Translations under genes and position numbers: made by a program | Notes under the pieces: model-generated | What the model saw: the letters and a program-made list of their open reading frames with translations, nothing else | Told to the model about the DNA's origin: nothing | Database searches by the model: none | NCBI GenBank assembly: GCA_963558655.1 | Contig: CAUWHJ010000009.1 | Location: forward strand, 33,775-97,774 | Source: UMGS1590 sp963558655 | GTDB lineage: Bacteria; Bacillota; Peptococcia; Peptococcales; Peptococcaceae | DNA: 64,000 nt | Direction of reading: 5' to 3' | Shown: positions 33,780-43,346 of the stretch, one piece after another | Layout: each line of letters opens with the position of its first letter | How positions within the stretch are numbered: position 1 is the stretch's first letter

Positions 33780-36700
33780 TTATAAATCAACCTCCTGTCC
33801 ATCATTAAAATCGCTCAAACGCACAGACACCTGTTTAGAAACGCCATTGGCATCCATTGTAATCCCATACAATACAGCAGCTGCCTCCATCGTTCCTTTG
33901 CGATGAGAGATAATAATAAATTGTGTTTTATTGGTGTATTGTTTGATAAAAGAAGCAAAACGTTCAACATTCGCTTCATCAAGCGCAGCCTCGATTTCAT
34001 CCAAAATAACAAAAGGACTAGGCCGCACTTCTAACAAGGCAAAAAGCAGTGCTGCCGCAGTGAGTGCCCGTTCGCCACCGGAAAGCAATGTCAACACACG
34101 TTCTTTCTTTCCAGGTGGTTGAGCGACAATCTCAACACCCGTTTCAAGATATTTGCCTGGAAGAGAAAGCTCTAAACGCGCACTACCACCACCAAACATC
34201 GCCGTAAAAATCTCAGAAAACTTTTCGTTCACTTTTTCATAGGCTTCTTTGAAACGTTGCGACATGGTCGTCTCCATTTCATGAATAACAGCCTCTAATT
34301 TTTCTTTTGCCATGTTCAGGTCTTCAAGCTGTGCTTGCAGAAAACCTGCCTGTTCACTCACACGCTCATATTCCTCTAACGCGGTGAAATTGATTTCACC
34401 CAGCTGACCAATTTTGCCACGCAAAGTTTTTATGCGCGCCGGTGCTCCAGATACATCAACATCAAGATTCGCTTGCGATAACGCTGCCTCCGGCGAAAGC
34501 CCAAAGCCTTCAAAAAGTTGGTCGGTGAGTTGGGCTACACGCTCATCACAACGTGCCAACTGCATATCACAAGCATTGTGTTCCCGCCAACATTGTTCAT
34601 TGTCTTTACGGGTTCCAACCAAGGTTTGTTCTTGATCGCGAATGGTCCTTTCCATGTTGTCAATACGCTGCTTCACTTCTTGCATAGCGCCATCCATCGC
34701 CGCATGATTGGACTGTGCTTCTTGTAATGCCAGTTTTTCTTCTTTCAATGCTTGCACCAACTGCGTCCGCTCTGTTTCAAGAGTTTGCATCTCATCCTCT
34801 TGATGTACGCGTTCTTCTTGCAGACGTGTTTTTGTTGCAAGCGCTTCTGCATGGCGCTGTCTCTGATGCTGCACTTGCTCATCCACTGTCGCTTGCTGAA
34901 CAAGAATCGCCTGCAAGGCTGTCTGCTGCTTCTGCTGGGTAGCTTCATCTTTTTGCAACGCACTTCTTTCTTCTTCTAAGGCAACTCGAATCTCTTCCAG
35001 CTGTTTGGAAAGCAAAACAGCCTTTTCCTTTGCCTGCAAAAGATCGCGCTCCGCCGTTTCACGTTGAGCGCTAAGCGCCTGATGATTCATTTCTTCCAGT
35101 TCCAGCTCACGTTTCAACCGCTTTGCCTGACCGGCAAGCTGCTCGCGTTCAACAGATAAAGCGCGCAGCTGCAACTGCTGTTCTTGCAAGCGCTCACGGC
35201 CGCGTTCTTGCGATTGTTGCATGGCTTCAAATTGGCTTTGCGCCTCTTGAACAGCCCGTTCTTTCTGCGCTGCATCATCGCGAAGCACCTCAATCTTCTC
35301 TTTTAAGGTGCCCATCTCATGTTTGCGATAAACAATAGAACTTTGCTTTTTCTGATGCCCCCCAGTCATGCTCCCGCCTGGTGAAAGGACATCGCCATCT
35401 AATGTAACAAAGCGATGCTTAGCCCCTGTCCGTTTCGCCAAAGCCGTTGCGCTGGCAAGGTCACGCAATACCCAAACACGACCAAGAAGCTGTGCCATCA
35501 CGGGTTCATACTTGCTGTCATACTGTACCAAGTCGAGCGCGGAACCAATGACCGCTTCATCCTTAAAATCAATAGCCTGTCGCGTTCCCTTAACCATGTT
35601 CAGCGGCATGAACGTTACACGCCCACGACGTTCTTTCTTTAACCAGTTGATGGCTTGCTGCGCTTCACGGTCGTCGCCAACCACAATATTTTGCGCTGCG
35701 CCGCCCAGTGCATTTTCTATGGCAGTGAGATACGCCGTAGGAATTTCCAATAATTGCAGAATAGAGCCATGGATTCCCTGCAAACGCTGCTCTTTTTTGG
35801 CACGCAGCACAGCTTGCACCCCTTGATAGTAGCCTTCGCCACTGGCTTCAAACTCTTCAAGTGTTTCCAGACGACTCTGTGCCTGCATCAGCTGCTGCAC
35901 TGTCGCCTGTTGCTGTTCCCGGGTGTGGCTCACAAGACGTTGTTGAGCAGCCATTTTGTCAGCAAGCTCTGTTAGCGCGCGCGAAGTTTCGTCAGCAAAT
36001 TGCTGCTTTTCGCTCTGCTCCGTATCAAGATTTGCTATATCGGCTAAGAGGGTTCGTTCGCGCTCTTGCAATTCCTGTACACGAGACGTCAGCCGCTCAC
36101 TCCGTGCCGCATCACCATGCAAAGACTGTTCAAGACGTGTCCTATCATTGTTGACCGCAGCTTGCTGTGAAAGCAACTCATACTGATCCGCCTGAAGTGT
36201 CTCAATATGGGCTTTCAGCATAGCAACGCGCGTTTCTACATCCGCCAATGCTTTTTTCCCATCGGAAGCCTCCGCTTCAATCGCTTCCACCTGCATTTTG
36301 CTTTCATCAAGAGCAGCGGACAACGTCTCCACCTGTTGTTCAGCCGCAGTCAACGCCTGCACATTATTTTCGGCGGCTGTTTGTAAGGTCGCAAGGCGTT
36401 CACCATGATGTTGATACCGCTCCGACAACAAACTCAGCGTCTTTTCATGCTCCTGCGCCGCACGCAAAGAATCCGTGTAAGCATTCTGCGCGTCATCTAT
36501 CGCATGACGTTCGCGCGCCAACACCATTTTCGCTTCAGCCAACGCCGCCTCTTGGCTGTCAAGCAAGGTCTGCGCTTGTACTGCCGCCTGGTGAGCAGCT
36601 TCCAGTTCTTTTTGCTGCTCATCTCGCTTTTTTTGCTCACTGAGCACCTGTTTCGTAAGATAAGCCAGCTGTACCGTGTCCAATTCTTCTTTAAGCTCAC

Positions 36701-37346
36701 GATAAACGCGCACTTTCTCTGCCTGTTTCGCCAAAGGGTCAATACGCTGTTCCAACTCGTATAAAATATCATCCAAGCGCGTCATATCATCGTTGGTCGA
36801 AGCGAGTTTTCGTTCTGCCTCACGCTTGCGATACTTATATTTGCTGATGCCAGCTGCTTCTTCAATCAAACTACGGCGTTCTTCGGCGTGCAGGGTGAGA
36901 ATCTCCTCGATTTTCCCCTGCCCAATAACACTAAACCCGTCCTTCCCTAAACCGGTATCCATAAATAATTCCTGAATATCCTTCAAACGGCAAGTGTGTT
37001 TATTCAGCATATAATTGCTTTCGCCAGAACGATACAAAGTGCGTGACACCTCAATCTCATCACTGTCAACCGCAAAAATACGCAAACGATTGTCAAGTGT
37101 CATCGTTACCTTTGCCATGCCCACCGGTTTACGATCAACACTGCCCGAAAATATGACATCTTCCATTTTTGCGCCACGCAATGTTTTTACACTTTGCTCG
37201 CCCAATACCCAACGAATCGCATCTACAACGTTGCTTTTCCCGCTGCCATTAGGGCCAACAATAGCTGTTACGCCCGGTGAAAAAGAAAAAGTCACCTTAT
37301 CTGCAAAAGATTTGAAACCTTGAATTTCTAATGATTTAAGAAACAT
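33780..37346 (-). CDS. smc: Chromosome segregation protein SMC
   Basis: Condensin ATPase of 1188 residues. N-terminal Walker A IVGPNGSGKSNVVDAIRWVLG (32-40 region), Q loop and FSGS; two long coiled coils (about 170-490 and 660-1010) rich in Glu, Gln and Ala; hinge domain about 505-640 with GYYQGVQAVLRAKK, SGSMTGGH-type end (SPGGSMTGGH); C-terminal signature LLSGGERALTAAALLFALL and Walker B PFVILDEIEAALDEANV. Usual length for the family. Reads into ftsY. Confidence 0.97.
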   Translation of the reverse strand: MFLKSLEIQGFKSFADKVTFSFSPGVTAIVGPNGSGKSNVVDAIRWVLGEQSVKTLRGAKMEDVIFSGSVDRKPVGMAKVTMTLDNRLRIFAVDSDEIEVSRTLYRSGESNYMLNKHTCRLKDIQELFMDTGLGKDGFSVIGQGKIEEILTLHAEERRSLIEEAAGISKYKYRKREAERKLASTNDDMTRLDDILYELEQRIDPLAKQAEKVRVYRELKEELDTVQLAYLTKQVLSEQKKRDEQQKELEAAHQAAVQAQTLLDSQEAALAEAKMVLARERHAIDDAQNAYTDSLRAAQEHEKTLSLLSERYQHHGERLATLQTAAENNVQALTAAEQQVETLSAALDESKMQVEAIEAEASDGKKALADVETRVAMLKAHIETLQADQYELLSQQAAVNNDRTRLEQSLHGDAARSERLTSRVQELQERERTLLADIANLDTEQSEKQQFADETSRALTELADKMAAQQRLVSHTREQQQATVQQLMQAQSRLETLEEFEASGEGYYQGVQAVLRAKKEQRLQGIHGSILQLLEIPTAYLTAIENALGGAAQNIVVGDDREAQQAINWLKKERRGRVTFMPLNMVKGTRQAIDFKDEAVIGSALDLVQYDSKYEPVMAQLLGRVWVLRDLASATALAKRTGAKHRFVTLDGDVLSPGGSMTGGHQKKQSSIVYRKHEMGTLKEKIEVLRDDAAQKERAVQEAQSQFEAMQQSQERGRERLQEQQLQLRALSVEREQLAGQAKRLKRELELEEMNHQALSAQRETAERDLLQAKEKAVLLSKQLEEIRVALEEERSALQKDEATQQKQQTALQAILVQQATVDEQVQHQRQRHAEALATKTRLQEERVHQEDEMQTLETERTQLVQALKEEKLALQEAQSNHAAMDGAMQEVKQRIDNMERTIRDQEQTLVGTRKDNEQCWREHNACDMQLARCDERVAQLTDQLFEGFGLSPEAALSQANLDVDVSGAPARIKTLRGKIGQLGEINFTALEEYERVSEQAGFLQAQLEDLNMAKEKLEAVIHEMETTMSQRFKEAYEKVNEKFSEIFTAMFGGGSARLELSLPGKYLETGVEIVAQPPGKKERVLTLLSGGERALTAAALLFALLEVRPSPFVILDEIEAALDEANVERFASFIKQYTNKTQFIIISHRKGTMEAAAVLYGITMDANGVSKQVSVRLSDFNDGQEVDL

Positions 37347-37349
37347 TCG

Positions 37350-38339
37350 TCACCTTCTTTCTATAACAGTATCTTGTAATGTCGGGTCCGCAATCACTGT
37401 AACAGATTGACCAGCTAAGCGACTCAAAAACGCCACATTATCACGATGTTGGCCAATGGCTTGAGAAAGGCGTTGCGGCGCAACAGCAAACGTCACACTC
37501 GAATGCTCCGGCGACGCCAAAAGTGCAGCCATACGTTTACGAAAAACACGAGCCATCACCAACTCACCCAAAGCAGGATGATAGCCGCCTGCAAGAACTT
37601 CCCCTGCCGACAAATTCTCTTCTGCCTGCAATCCTATACGAATCACCGGAATAGTCGCCTCTGAAAACTGCATCCACAATTTGGCCGCCGTCTCAAGCAA
37701 AACATCAAACGCCCATGGCACATAATCACCTTGTTCATACGCTGTTGCCAAGGCCGTATCACGAATGACAGCGGTTGGATAAATGCGTACAAAGTCTGGC
37801 TTCAAAGCTATGAGTTGACGGCCTGTTGCCAAACTTTTTTCAGGTGTATCTGCCGGCAAAGCCATCATCATCTGTGCACCACAGCGAAAGCCTGCATCTT
37901 TGACACGCACAATGGCATCCATGGCTTGTTTTGCCGTGTGGCCACGCTGGGAAGCGGCGAGCACATCATCATCCAACGACTGCACGCCGATCTCCACCGT
38001 GTCCACCTCATAAAAATGAAGCCGTGCCAACACCTCGTCTCCCAAGGCATCAGGACGTGTGGAAAGACGAATAGCAGAAATATGCCCCTGTGCTTTCAAC
38101 ACAGCCGCACGCTCTAAAAGTGTCTCTTGCATTGCCGTTTCTATGGCTGTAAAACTGCCACCATAAAAAGCAAGTTCCGGCACCTGGCCACTCGATACTT
38201 TCCATTCTTCAACCTTTTTTCTCAAATCATCCAACTTTGGCGCTTGCCACTGACCCGTGATATGAAATTGATTACAAAACACACATTGATGCGGGCACCC
38301 CATATGAGGCACAAAAATAGGAAGAATCACCTTTTTCAT
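37350..38339 (-). CDS. Radical SAM protein (Elp3-like, function unassigned)
   Basis: 329 residues. The iron-sulfur motif is CPHQCVFCNQ (CxxxCxxC), followed by FYGGSFTAIE and the SAM-binding DALGDEVLARLHFYEVDTVEIGVQSLDDDVL. The overall layout matches the Elp3-like radical SAM proteins encoded between rnc and smc in many Clostridia and relatives. The substrate is unknown; I see no acetyltransferase domain, so it is not a full Elp3. Start overlaps the rnc stop by 4 bases (ATGA). Confidence 0.85.
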   Translation of the reverse strand: MKKVILPIFVPHMGCPHQCVFCNQFHITGQWQAPKLDDLRKKVEEWKVSSGQVPELAFYGGSFTAIETAMQETLLERAAVLKAQGHISAIRLSTRPDALGDEVLARLHFYEVDTVEIGVQSLDDDVLAASQRGHTAKQAMDAIVRVKDAGFRCGAQMMMALPADTPEKSLATGRQLIALKPDFVRIYPTAVIRDTALATAYEQGDYVPWAFDVLLETAAKLWMQFSEATIPVIRIGLQAEENLSAGEVLAGGYHPALGELVMARVFRKRMAALLASPEHSSVTFAVAPQRLSQAIGQHRDNVAFLSRLAGQSVTVIADPTLQDTVIERR

Positions 38340-39055
38340 CGTTCATTCTCAAGCTGCGGCAGTTCACCAAAAGCAATCAATGCCTGAAGCGCCGCTTCCC
38401 TTTGCGCCAATTTTTTAGATTTTCCCCAACCACGACCACAAGACTTACCGTCCACACAAACTTCTACATAAAAATCACGATCATGCGCCGGCCCGCGTTC
38501 TTCTAAAAGCTCATAGGTAATGGTATGATTTGGTTCTTGTTGAATGTATTCCTGCAATCTGGTTTTATAATCACCGTAATAACCACCCTTAACCATGGTA
38601 ATCGCATGATCAAGATAGGTTTCAAGCACCGGCTTCAAAACCTCCGCACCACAACTCAAATAAATGGCGCCGCACATAGCTTCCCAAGCATCTGCCAAAT
38701 TCGATGGACGGGTTGCACCACCGGTAGCCTCTTCACCGCGACCAAGCAAAAGATACGCGCTCAGCCCCAATTTGCGTGCAGCTTCTGCCAGTGCTTCCTC
38801 GCAAACAAGGCTGGCACGCATTTTGGTCAATTTTCCTTCATCGTCATTTGGAAACGCCCGATACAAATATTCACCCATCAGCAAATCAACAACCGCATCA
38901 CCTAAAAACTCTAAACGCTGGTTATCCCCCTCCAACTGATGCTCCATTGCATAAGATGGATGGGTCAGCGCCATATCCAGCAGCTGCAAATCAATCTTGC
39001 CAATGCCTAATGTGTGAGTCAACGCACCTAACGCCCTTCTCCGTTGCTGGTTCAT
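38336..39055 (-). CDS. rnc: Ribonuclease III
   Basis: Double-stranded RNA endonuclease for rRNA and mRNA processing, 239 residues. Catalytic signature NQRLEFLGDAVVDLLMGEYL (about 45-64), the second catalytic region AWEAMCGAIYLSCG, and a C-terminal dsRNA-binding domain from about 160 with YKTRLQEYIQQ and GKSKKLAQREAALQAL. Start at 39055 has GAGGAGG 8 bases upstream; the longer frame from 39181 lacks family similarity. First of a likely rnc - radical SAM - smc - ftsY - deaminase transcription unit. Confidence 0.96.
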   Translation of the reverse strand: MNQQRRRALGALTHTLGIGKIDLQLLDMALTHPSYAMEHQLEGDNQRLEFLGDAVVDLLMGEYLYRAFPNDDEGKLTKMRASLVCEEALAEAARKLGLSAYLLLGRGEEATGGATRPSNLADAWEAMCGAIYLSCGAEVLKPVLETYLDHAITMVKGGYYGDYKTRLQEYIQQEPNHTITYELLEERGPAHDRDFYVEVCVDGKSCGRGWGKSKKLAQREAALQALIAFGELPQLENER

Positions 39056-39174
39056 AAATATCCCTCCTCGTTCATGACCCTCAATGACAGATAGTTTTAT
39101 TTTACACGACATACGCAGGTGGCGCAAGTTAGAAGGTATCACACACTTTTCGATTCTCCAAACGATAATACCGG

Positions 39175-39203
39175 TAGACAACAGGGATTAAAAGTGCTAC
39201 AAT
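39175..39203 (+). promoter_or_regulatory. Promoter of the NifX-type gene
   Basis: TAGACA (39175-39180), 17-base spacer, TACAAT (39198-39203), then AGGAGG and the ATG at 39228. The predicted RNA start is very close to the ribosome-binding site, giving a very short leader. Confidence 0.65.
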
Positions 39204-39227
39204 ACCTATAGACAGGAGGAATTATTG

Positions 39228-39581
39228 ATGAAAATTGCATTACCAACTAGAGACGGCCGCATTGATGATCATTTCGGTCATTGCGACCACTACACCATTG
39301 CCACGGTAGAAGGTAACAAAGTGATCGCTACGGAAGAGTTACCATCGCCACAGGGCTGCGGATGCAAATCTGATATTGCTCCACAGATGGCTCGTATGGG
39401 CGTGCGAATGTTGCTCGCCGGCAATATGGGTGACGGTGCTAAAAACGTGCTCAACAGCAATGGCATTCAAGTCATTCGTGGCTGCAGCGGCCCTATCGAA
39501 GACGTGCTTGCAGCTTATCTCGCTGGCACCCTGAAAGACAACCAAATCGCTTGCGATCATCACGAGTGCGACCATCATTGA
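39228..39581 (+). CDS. NifX/NifB-family iron-molybdenum cofactor-binding-like protein
   Basis: 117-residue single-domain protein of the dinitrogenase FeMo-cofactor biosynthesis family: MKIALPTRDGRIDDHFGHCDHY at the start (written here in part only as a motif), CGCKSDIAPQMARMGVRMLLAG in the middle. The C-terminal tail CDHHECDHH is rich in His and Cys, suggesting metal binding. No nif genes lie nearby. Stand-alone members occur in many non-fixing anaerobes and their role is unclear, with iron-sulfur or metal carrier functions proposed. ATG at 39228 is preferred to TTG at 39225 on AGGAGG spacing. Confidence 0.8.
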   Translation: MKIALPTRDGRIDDHFGHCDHYTIATVEGNKVIATEELPSPQGCGCKSDIAPQMARMGVRMLLAGNMGDGAKNVLNSNGIQVIRGCSGPIEDVLAAYLAGTLKDNQIACDHHECDHH

Positions 39582-39692
39582 TTGCCAGAAAAGCCATAGC
39601 CACTCGTTGAATGGGTGGTTTGGTTTGGTTCTATATAGGCTCATTACTTGTCATTGCGCGCTAAAGAGTGCTCTGAATAAATCTGGCAATCA
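39579..39692 (+). ncRNA. Possible structured RNA or short inverted-repeat element
   Basis: TGATTGCCAGA (39579-39589) is the exact reverse complement of TCTGGCAATCA (39682-39692). Inside are smaller pairings: CCAC/GTGG around 39600-39613 and AGAG/CTCT near 39666-39675. A terminator follows 10 bases later (39702-39740). This could be a closed-stem small RNA or an untranslated structured region after the NifX-type gene. It could also be a small inverted-repeat element. It does not match 6S RNA, SRP RNA or a riboswitch class that I recognise. Confidence 0.35.
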
Positions 39693-39701
39693 CACTACCA
39701 T

Positions 39702-39740
39702 CACCGGCTGCTTCCCTTGTGGGGCTGCCGGTGTTTTTTT
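39702..39740 (+). terminator. Terminator after the NifX-type gene / putative RNA
   Basis: CACCGGC (39702-39708) pairs with GCCGGTG (39727-39733), followed by seven T on the plus strand. Confidence 0.8.
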
Positions 39741-39843
39741 GTTTTCTCCGTTTATCTCCCTGCAACAGATTATCTATAATAGTCTCTGATTGCCTGTTTA
39801 TTTTTTCCTACCGTAGCTGTCAAAAGTCATGACAATACAACAG

Positions 39844-39877
39844 AAACGACCGTGTTCAAATCCGAACACGGTCGTTT
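39844..39877. terminator. Bidirectional terminator, end of the SLH protein gene
   Basis: Perfect 14-bp stem AAACGACCGTGTTC / GAACACGGTCGTTT with a 6-base loop, 20 bases after the SLH protein stop. T-rich on the plus side (GTCGTTTTTG) and AAAC/GTTT on the minus side. Confidence 0.75.
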
Positions 39878-39897
39878 TTGTTGTATTCACTTTTCCC

Positions 39898-42800
39898 TTA
39901 CTTCGCAACGGTTTCGCTGAAATTCATCAGAATCGTTGCAACTTCCGCGCGAGTAGCGGTGCCAAGTGGGTTCAACATATCGTTGTCAACACCATGAATG
40001 ATGTCAGCACCTACTGCCCACTGAACAACTTCTGTTGCCCAGTTGCTGATGCTGTCTGCATCGGCAAAATCACTCAAATCACCACGCACGCTCACATCAT
40101 AGCCTTTATACTCAGCGTAACGATAAAGCATAGATGCCATCTGTTCGCGGGTCACTGGGTCGTTTGGCCCAAAGATGCCGTCGCCATAACCGCCGACAAT
40201 GCCATTAGCAGCTGCCCAGTTGACAGCGTCTGCATACCAAGCATCTGCATCAACGTCGGTAAAGGCATTGTCACCGACCTGTGGGTTTTCTTCCATGTTG
40301 CAGAGCACAGCTGCCATCATCGCACGGGTGAGGGTAGACTGTGGCGCAAAGGTTGTTTCGCTGGTACCGTTCATAAGGCCATTGAGGAAAACGTATTCCA
40401 CAGCGTCATAGTACCAAGCGCTTTCTGCCACATCGGTAAATGGCAATTCTACTGCTGGAATTTCTGTGAAGGTCGCCGTAACGGTGACATCTGCCTTTGG
40501 CATTTCAAAGGTATATTCGCTGTCGCTGACCTTCGTCAGTTCCACAGCTTCGCCATCTTCATCAACAACCGCCAGCGTATCCAACATATATCCATCATCT
40601 GGGGTCACAGTAAGAGTGATGGTTCTGCCAGAGATGGCTGTACTGCGATTTGCTTCTACCGTGCCGTTGGCGCTGTCATCCACGGTGATATCATAGCTTG
40701 GGATAACAATCCCTCCGCCGCCGTTATAAGACCATCTTGCTGTCAAAGTTACATTCTTTGTTACAGTGTAAGGGCTGTTTACCCGGCTATCGCCATCATA
40801 CCAGCCTTCAAAGGTATAGTCGGAACGCGTAGGCGCTGGCAGCGTAAGCAATGTATTTTCGCTGAGTTCATAAACGCTATTTGCTGTCGCGTCATCGGCA
40901 TAATCCAATGTAACAGTACACTTCGTTGTTGTTGATGAACCGGAAGACACTTCTGTAACGCTGTCACCCGGCTGAGCCGCTGCTAACGCATCCTCAACGC
41001 TGGTAAAATAACTGTATGGTGCATCCGTATTAGCAGCGCTCTTCAACTGCGCCTTCACAGTATCCGCCAAGTATTCTTCGTTGACAGGCTCGGAAAAATG
41101 ACCACTGGAAACAACAATACCATCGTTAGCAGCAGTCGCAGCTTGTGTACTCGCCTCAATGACACCAAAAGTACCGTTACCCTCAATCGTCAATTTATGA
41201 GTATCGGCGTTTGGACTATCATATACAATCTTACCGTTGACACTGCCGGTATACGTTTCATCAAAGGTAACACTAGCTGACGGATAAGAATCGAACTTGC
41301 AAACATCAAAAGCAATGACATCATCACTGGTTGTCACAATATCTGTATCGCCTTTGAATATAACATCACCATTATTAAAGCTCAGAGCATAATTTTCGCC
41401 GTCTACCTGGTTCTCCGCATAGAAATGCATGTCTTCTAAGGTGAGGTTTGCATAGTTCTGAATGATGCGCTTAATGTTGTTTGCACCTTCAGCGATACGA
41501 ATGGTACCATTTTTCATGGTAATATTGGAATTCTTCAAGAACTGGAACCCATTGGTCTCTGTTGTTGCTGAGCCGGCGCCAGGGCCTGTAAGAATATAGT
41601 CATGACCGCCAAAATCAATAGTAAAGTTTTTTCCTTCATCGACTTTTACGCCTACAGCATCATTGATGTCTTTCAACACATAGACGGTTTGACCATCCTT
41701 CACTGCGCCCACAGCCTCAGCCATGGTGTTATAGGTCTTTCCGCCTACTATATACGCAGCATCTCCGGTATTGGTTGTCAGAACACCACCAACCTCACTA
41801 TTGAGAATAACAACCTGATTTGTACCAGATGTGGAAACAGCTTCAACGCTACTGTTCACCACGCTCATGGTTCCGTTTGCACTGTTTTCTACGGTACCGT
41901 TCACCACAGCACCATCTGTAATCGCTACATCAGCATGTCCATTGTTGATAACATTCCCGTTTACCTGGGCCTTCTGCGTAATCGTCAGTTCGCCCCCGGC
42001 CTGTGCGTCAGAGAGAACAACAGCGCCATTCAGCGTACCACCGTTAATATCGATATTCCCGCTGTGTTTCGCATTAGCACCCATCGTGCCAAGCACTGTA
42101 CCCGCATTTCCGGCATTAAAGGTACCGCCATTAATGGTCAGTTCACCTTTATCCGAGGCATCATCGAGATAGCCATTCAAAACAACGGCATTAGAACTAT
42201 CATTTACAGTAAAGGTACCGCCATTGACAGTTGCTTCGTTCCAGTTCAAGAAAGCTGCCTGCGCCATACTATCAAAAATGCCACCGTTGATGGTCAATGC
42301 ACCATAGTCATCATTTTTTATCGTATTCAGGCCGCCAGAGAAGCTCCCGTCATTGATGGTTAATTCAGCATTTTTCTTGCTGGTATTTTTGCTACCATCC
42401 GCCCAGCCATTATGTACCATACTGGAATGCGCGCCTTTATTATTCACCGTGACACCACTGTTAATGGTCATGGTACCATAATTTTCCAGCGTGTAAAAAG
42501 AATTTCCGCCATTATTATCAGAATCAACACCAGCTTCCTTGCTGCGATCCAACGCGCAATTTTCCAAGGTAGCAGTCCCATTGTTCACCAAAGCCGCCTT
42601 CGCGTGAGTCACGTTGTCCACTATGCCTTGACCAGTGATGGTCAACGTCCCCTGATTGATGATGGTGTGGTTGCTCACATTGGTCAACGTCTTTCCGTTC
42701 AAATTTAAGACAATGTTCTTATCCGCCGGAATAGTAATATCCTCAGCAGTATCTTCCTGCAAAGTCACGGTCTGTCCATCTGTCGCTGCATTGATAGCTT

Positions 42801-42993
42801 CCTGAAGGGTACTGTAAGGCACAGCATCGATTGCAGCGATATTTGTAGTTTGCTGTACACCGTCACCAGCTGCCGCTGATGACACAACAACCGCATTACT
42901 TCCTTCTCCGGCAAAAGCAGTCACCGGAAAGAGGCTAAATGTCATGGCGCCAATCAATGCGGCACTCATGAATTTTTTCTTTCCTTTGTTCAT
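39898..42993 (-). CDS. Large SLH-domain surface protein with beta-helix-like repeats
   Basis: 1031 residues. A signal peptide (MNKGKKKFMSAALIGAMTFS... ending near VTAFAGE) leads into a long stretch (about 70-640) of degenerate repeats such as LTINGGTFNAGN, LTINDGSFSGG and ATLENCALDRS, the pattern of a right-handed beta-helix. An InlB/Listeria-Bacteroides-type repeat follows (TFEGWYDGD ... VTLTARW, about 735-765), then a small beta domain, then three SLH domains (about 845-1031: FTDVAESAWYYDAV, FTDVDADAWYADAV, LSDFADADSISNWA). The SLH domains should anchor it to cell-wall polymers. Its only visible promoter lies inside an invertible segment upstream, so expression is probably phase-variable. 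AGGAGG precedes the ATG. Likely role: adhesion or surface layer; unproven. Confidence 0.88.
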   Translation of the reverse strand: MNKGKKKFMSAALIGAMTFSLFPVTAFAGEGSNAVVVSSAAAGDGVQQTTNIAAIDAVPYSTLQEAINAATDGQTVTLQEDTAEDITIPADKNIVLNLNGKTLTNVSNHTIINQGTLTITGQGIVDNVTHAKAALVNNGTATLENCALDRSKEAGVDSDNNGGNSFYTLENYGTMTINSGVTVNNKGAHSSMVHNGWADGSKNTSKKNAELTINDGSFSGGLNTIKNDDYGALTINGGIFDSMAQAAFLNWNEATVNGGTFTVNDSSNAVVLNGYLDDASDKGELTINGGTFNAGNAGTVLGTMGANAKHSGNIDINGGTLNGAVVLSDAQAGGELTITQKAQVNGNVINNGHADVAITDGAVVNGTVENSANGTMSVVNSSVEAVSTSGTNQVVILNSEVGGVLTTNTGDAAYIVGGKTYNTMAEAVGAVKDGQTVYVLKDINDAVGVKVDEGKNFTIDFGGHDYILTGPGAGSATTETNGFQFLKNSNITMKNGTIRIAEGANNIKRIIQNYANLTLEDMHFYAENQVDGENYALSFNNGDVIFKGDTDIVTTSDDVIAFDVCKFDSYPSASVTFDETYTGSVNGKIVYDSPNADTHKLTIEGNGTFGVIEASTQAATAANDGIVVSSGHFSEPVNEEYLADTVKAQLKSAANTDAPYSYFTSVEDALAAAQPGDSVTEVSSGSSTTTKCTVTLDYADDATANSVYELSENTLLTLPAPTRSDYTFEGWYDGDSRVNSPYTVTKNVTLTARWSYNGGGGIVIPSYDITVDDSANGTVEANRSTAISGRTITLTVTPDDGYMLDTLAVVDEDGEAVELTKVSDSEYTFEMPKADVTVTATFTEIPAVELPFTDVAESAWYYDAVEYVFLNGLMNGTSETTFAPQSTLTRAMMAAVLCNMEENPQVGDNAFTDVDADAWYADAVNWAAANGIVGGYGDGIFGPNDPVTREQMASMLYRYAEYKGYDVSVRGDLSDFADADSISNWATEVVQWAVGADIIHGVDNDMLNPLGTATRAEVATILMNFSETVAK

Positions 42994-43124
42994 CTAAACA
43001 AAGCCTCCTTATAAATTTTAACTAACTCCTACAAAAACTGCGCATAAACCGTGCGCTTCTCACCTTCTTTCAATGGCATAGCGACAAGCGTATCCGGACA
43101 ATAGCTTGAAACGCTCTACTGTAT

Positions 43125-43144
43125 GACAGAATCAGGCTTTTGTC
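43125..43144. repeat. Left inverted repeat of invertible promoter segment
   Basis: gacagaatcaggcttttgtc, the exact reverse complement of 43325-43344. It lies about 130 bases upstream of the SLH protein start. Likely recombination site of the adjacent tyrosine recombinase. Confidence 0.85.
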
Positions 43145-43190
43145 TGAAATCCACCAGTCACCTAGGGAAAATATCACTAATATTAACTCT

Positions 43191-43219
43191 ATTATAGTAG
43201 ATTCTGTATAGACCATCAA
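43191..43219 (-). promoter_or_regulatory. Promoter inside the invertible segment, facing the SLH gene
   Basis: On the minus strand TTGATG (43219-43214), exactly 17 bases, then a perfect TATAAT (43196-43191). The predicted transcript would have a leader of about 190 bases that includes the left inverted repeat. Confidence 0.8.
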
Positions 43220-43230
43220 GTTAAAATCTC

Positions 43231-43273
43231 ATAACAAATAGACCGTTCGCTAGAGAAACGGTCTATTTGTTAT
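43231..43273. terminator. Hairpin insulator inside the invertible segment
   Basis: A perfect 17-bp stem (43231-43247 with 43257-43273) with a 9-base loop, on the upstream side of the promoter. It stays behind the promoter after inversion and could block read-through from the recombinase gene in either orientation. The T run is weak. Confidence 0.55.
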
Positions 43274-43324
43274 GAAAAAAATCTTTTACAGATATTTGCC
43301 ACGTTTTCCCAGCCTACACGTTGC

Positions 43325-43344
43325 GACAAAAGCCTGATTCTGTC
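43325..43344. repeat. Right inverted repeat of invertible promoter segment
   Basis: gacaaaagcctgattctgtc, exact reverse complement of 43125-43144. It ends two bases before the recombinase stop codon. Confidence 0.85.
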
Positions 43345-43346
43345 CC

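Larger units (their letters stand above)
43145..43324. other. Invertible DNA segment (promoter switch)
   Basis: 180 bases between the two 20-bp inverted repeats. It contains one outward-pointing promoter and a 17-bp hairpin but no gene. In the present orientation the promoter reads toward the SLH protein gene, so this copy is ON. Inversion would turn the promoter toward the 3' end of the recombinase gene and leave the SLH gene without a promoter. Confidence 0.75.

Noticed and set aside
39579..39692. 6S RNA or SRP RNA
   Set aside because: Too short for 6S RNA and lacks the GGAAGCAGCC-type loop of SRP RNA.
39829..40935. 368-codon plus-strand open frame, and a further one at 41602-42363
   Set aside because: Both are antisense to the SLH protein, which has a signal peptide, repeats and SLH domains. 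The plus-strand products show no family features.
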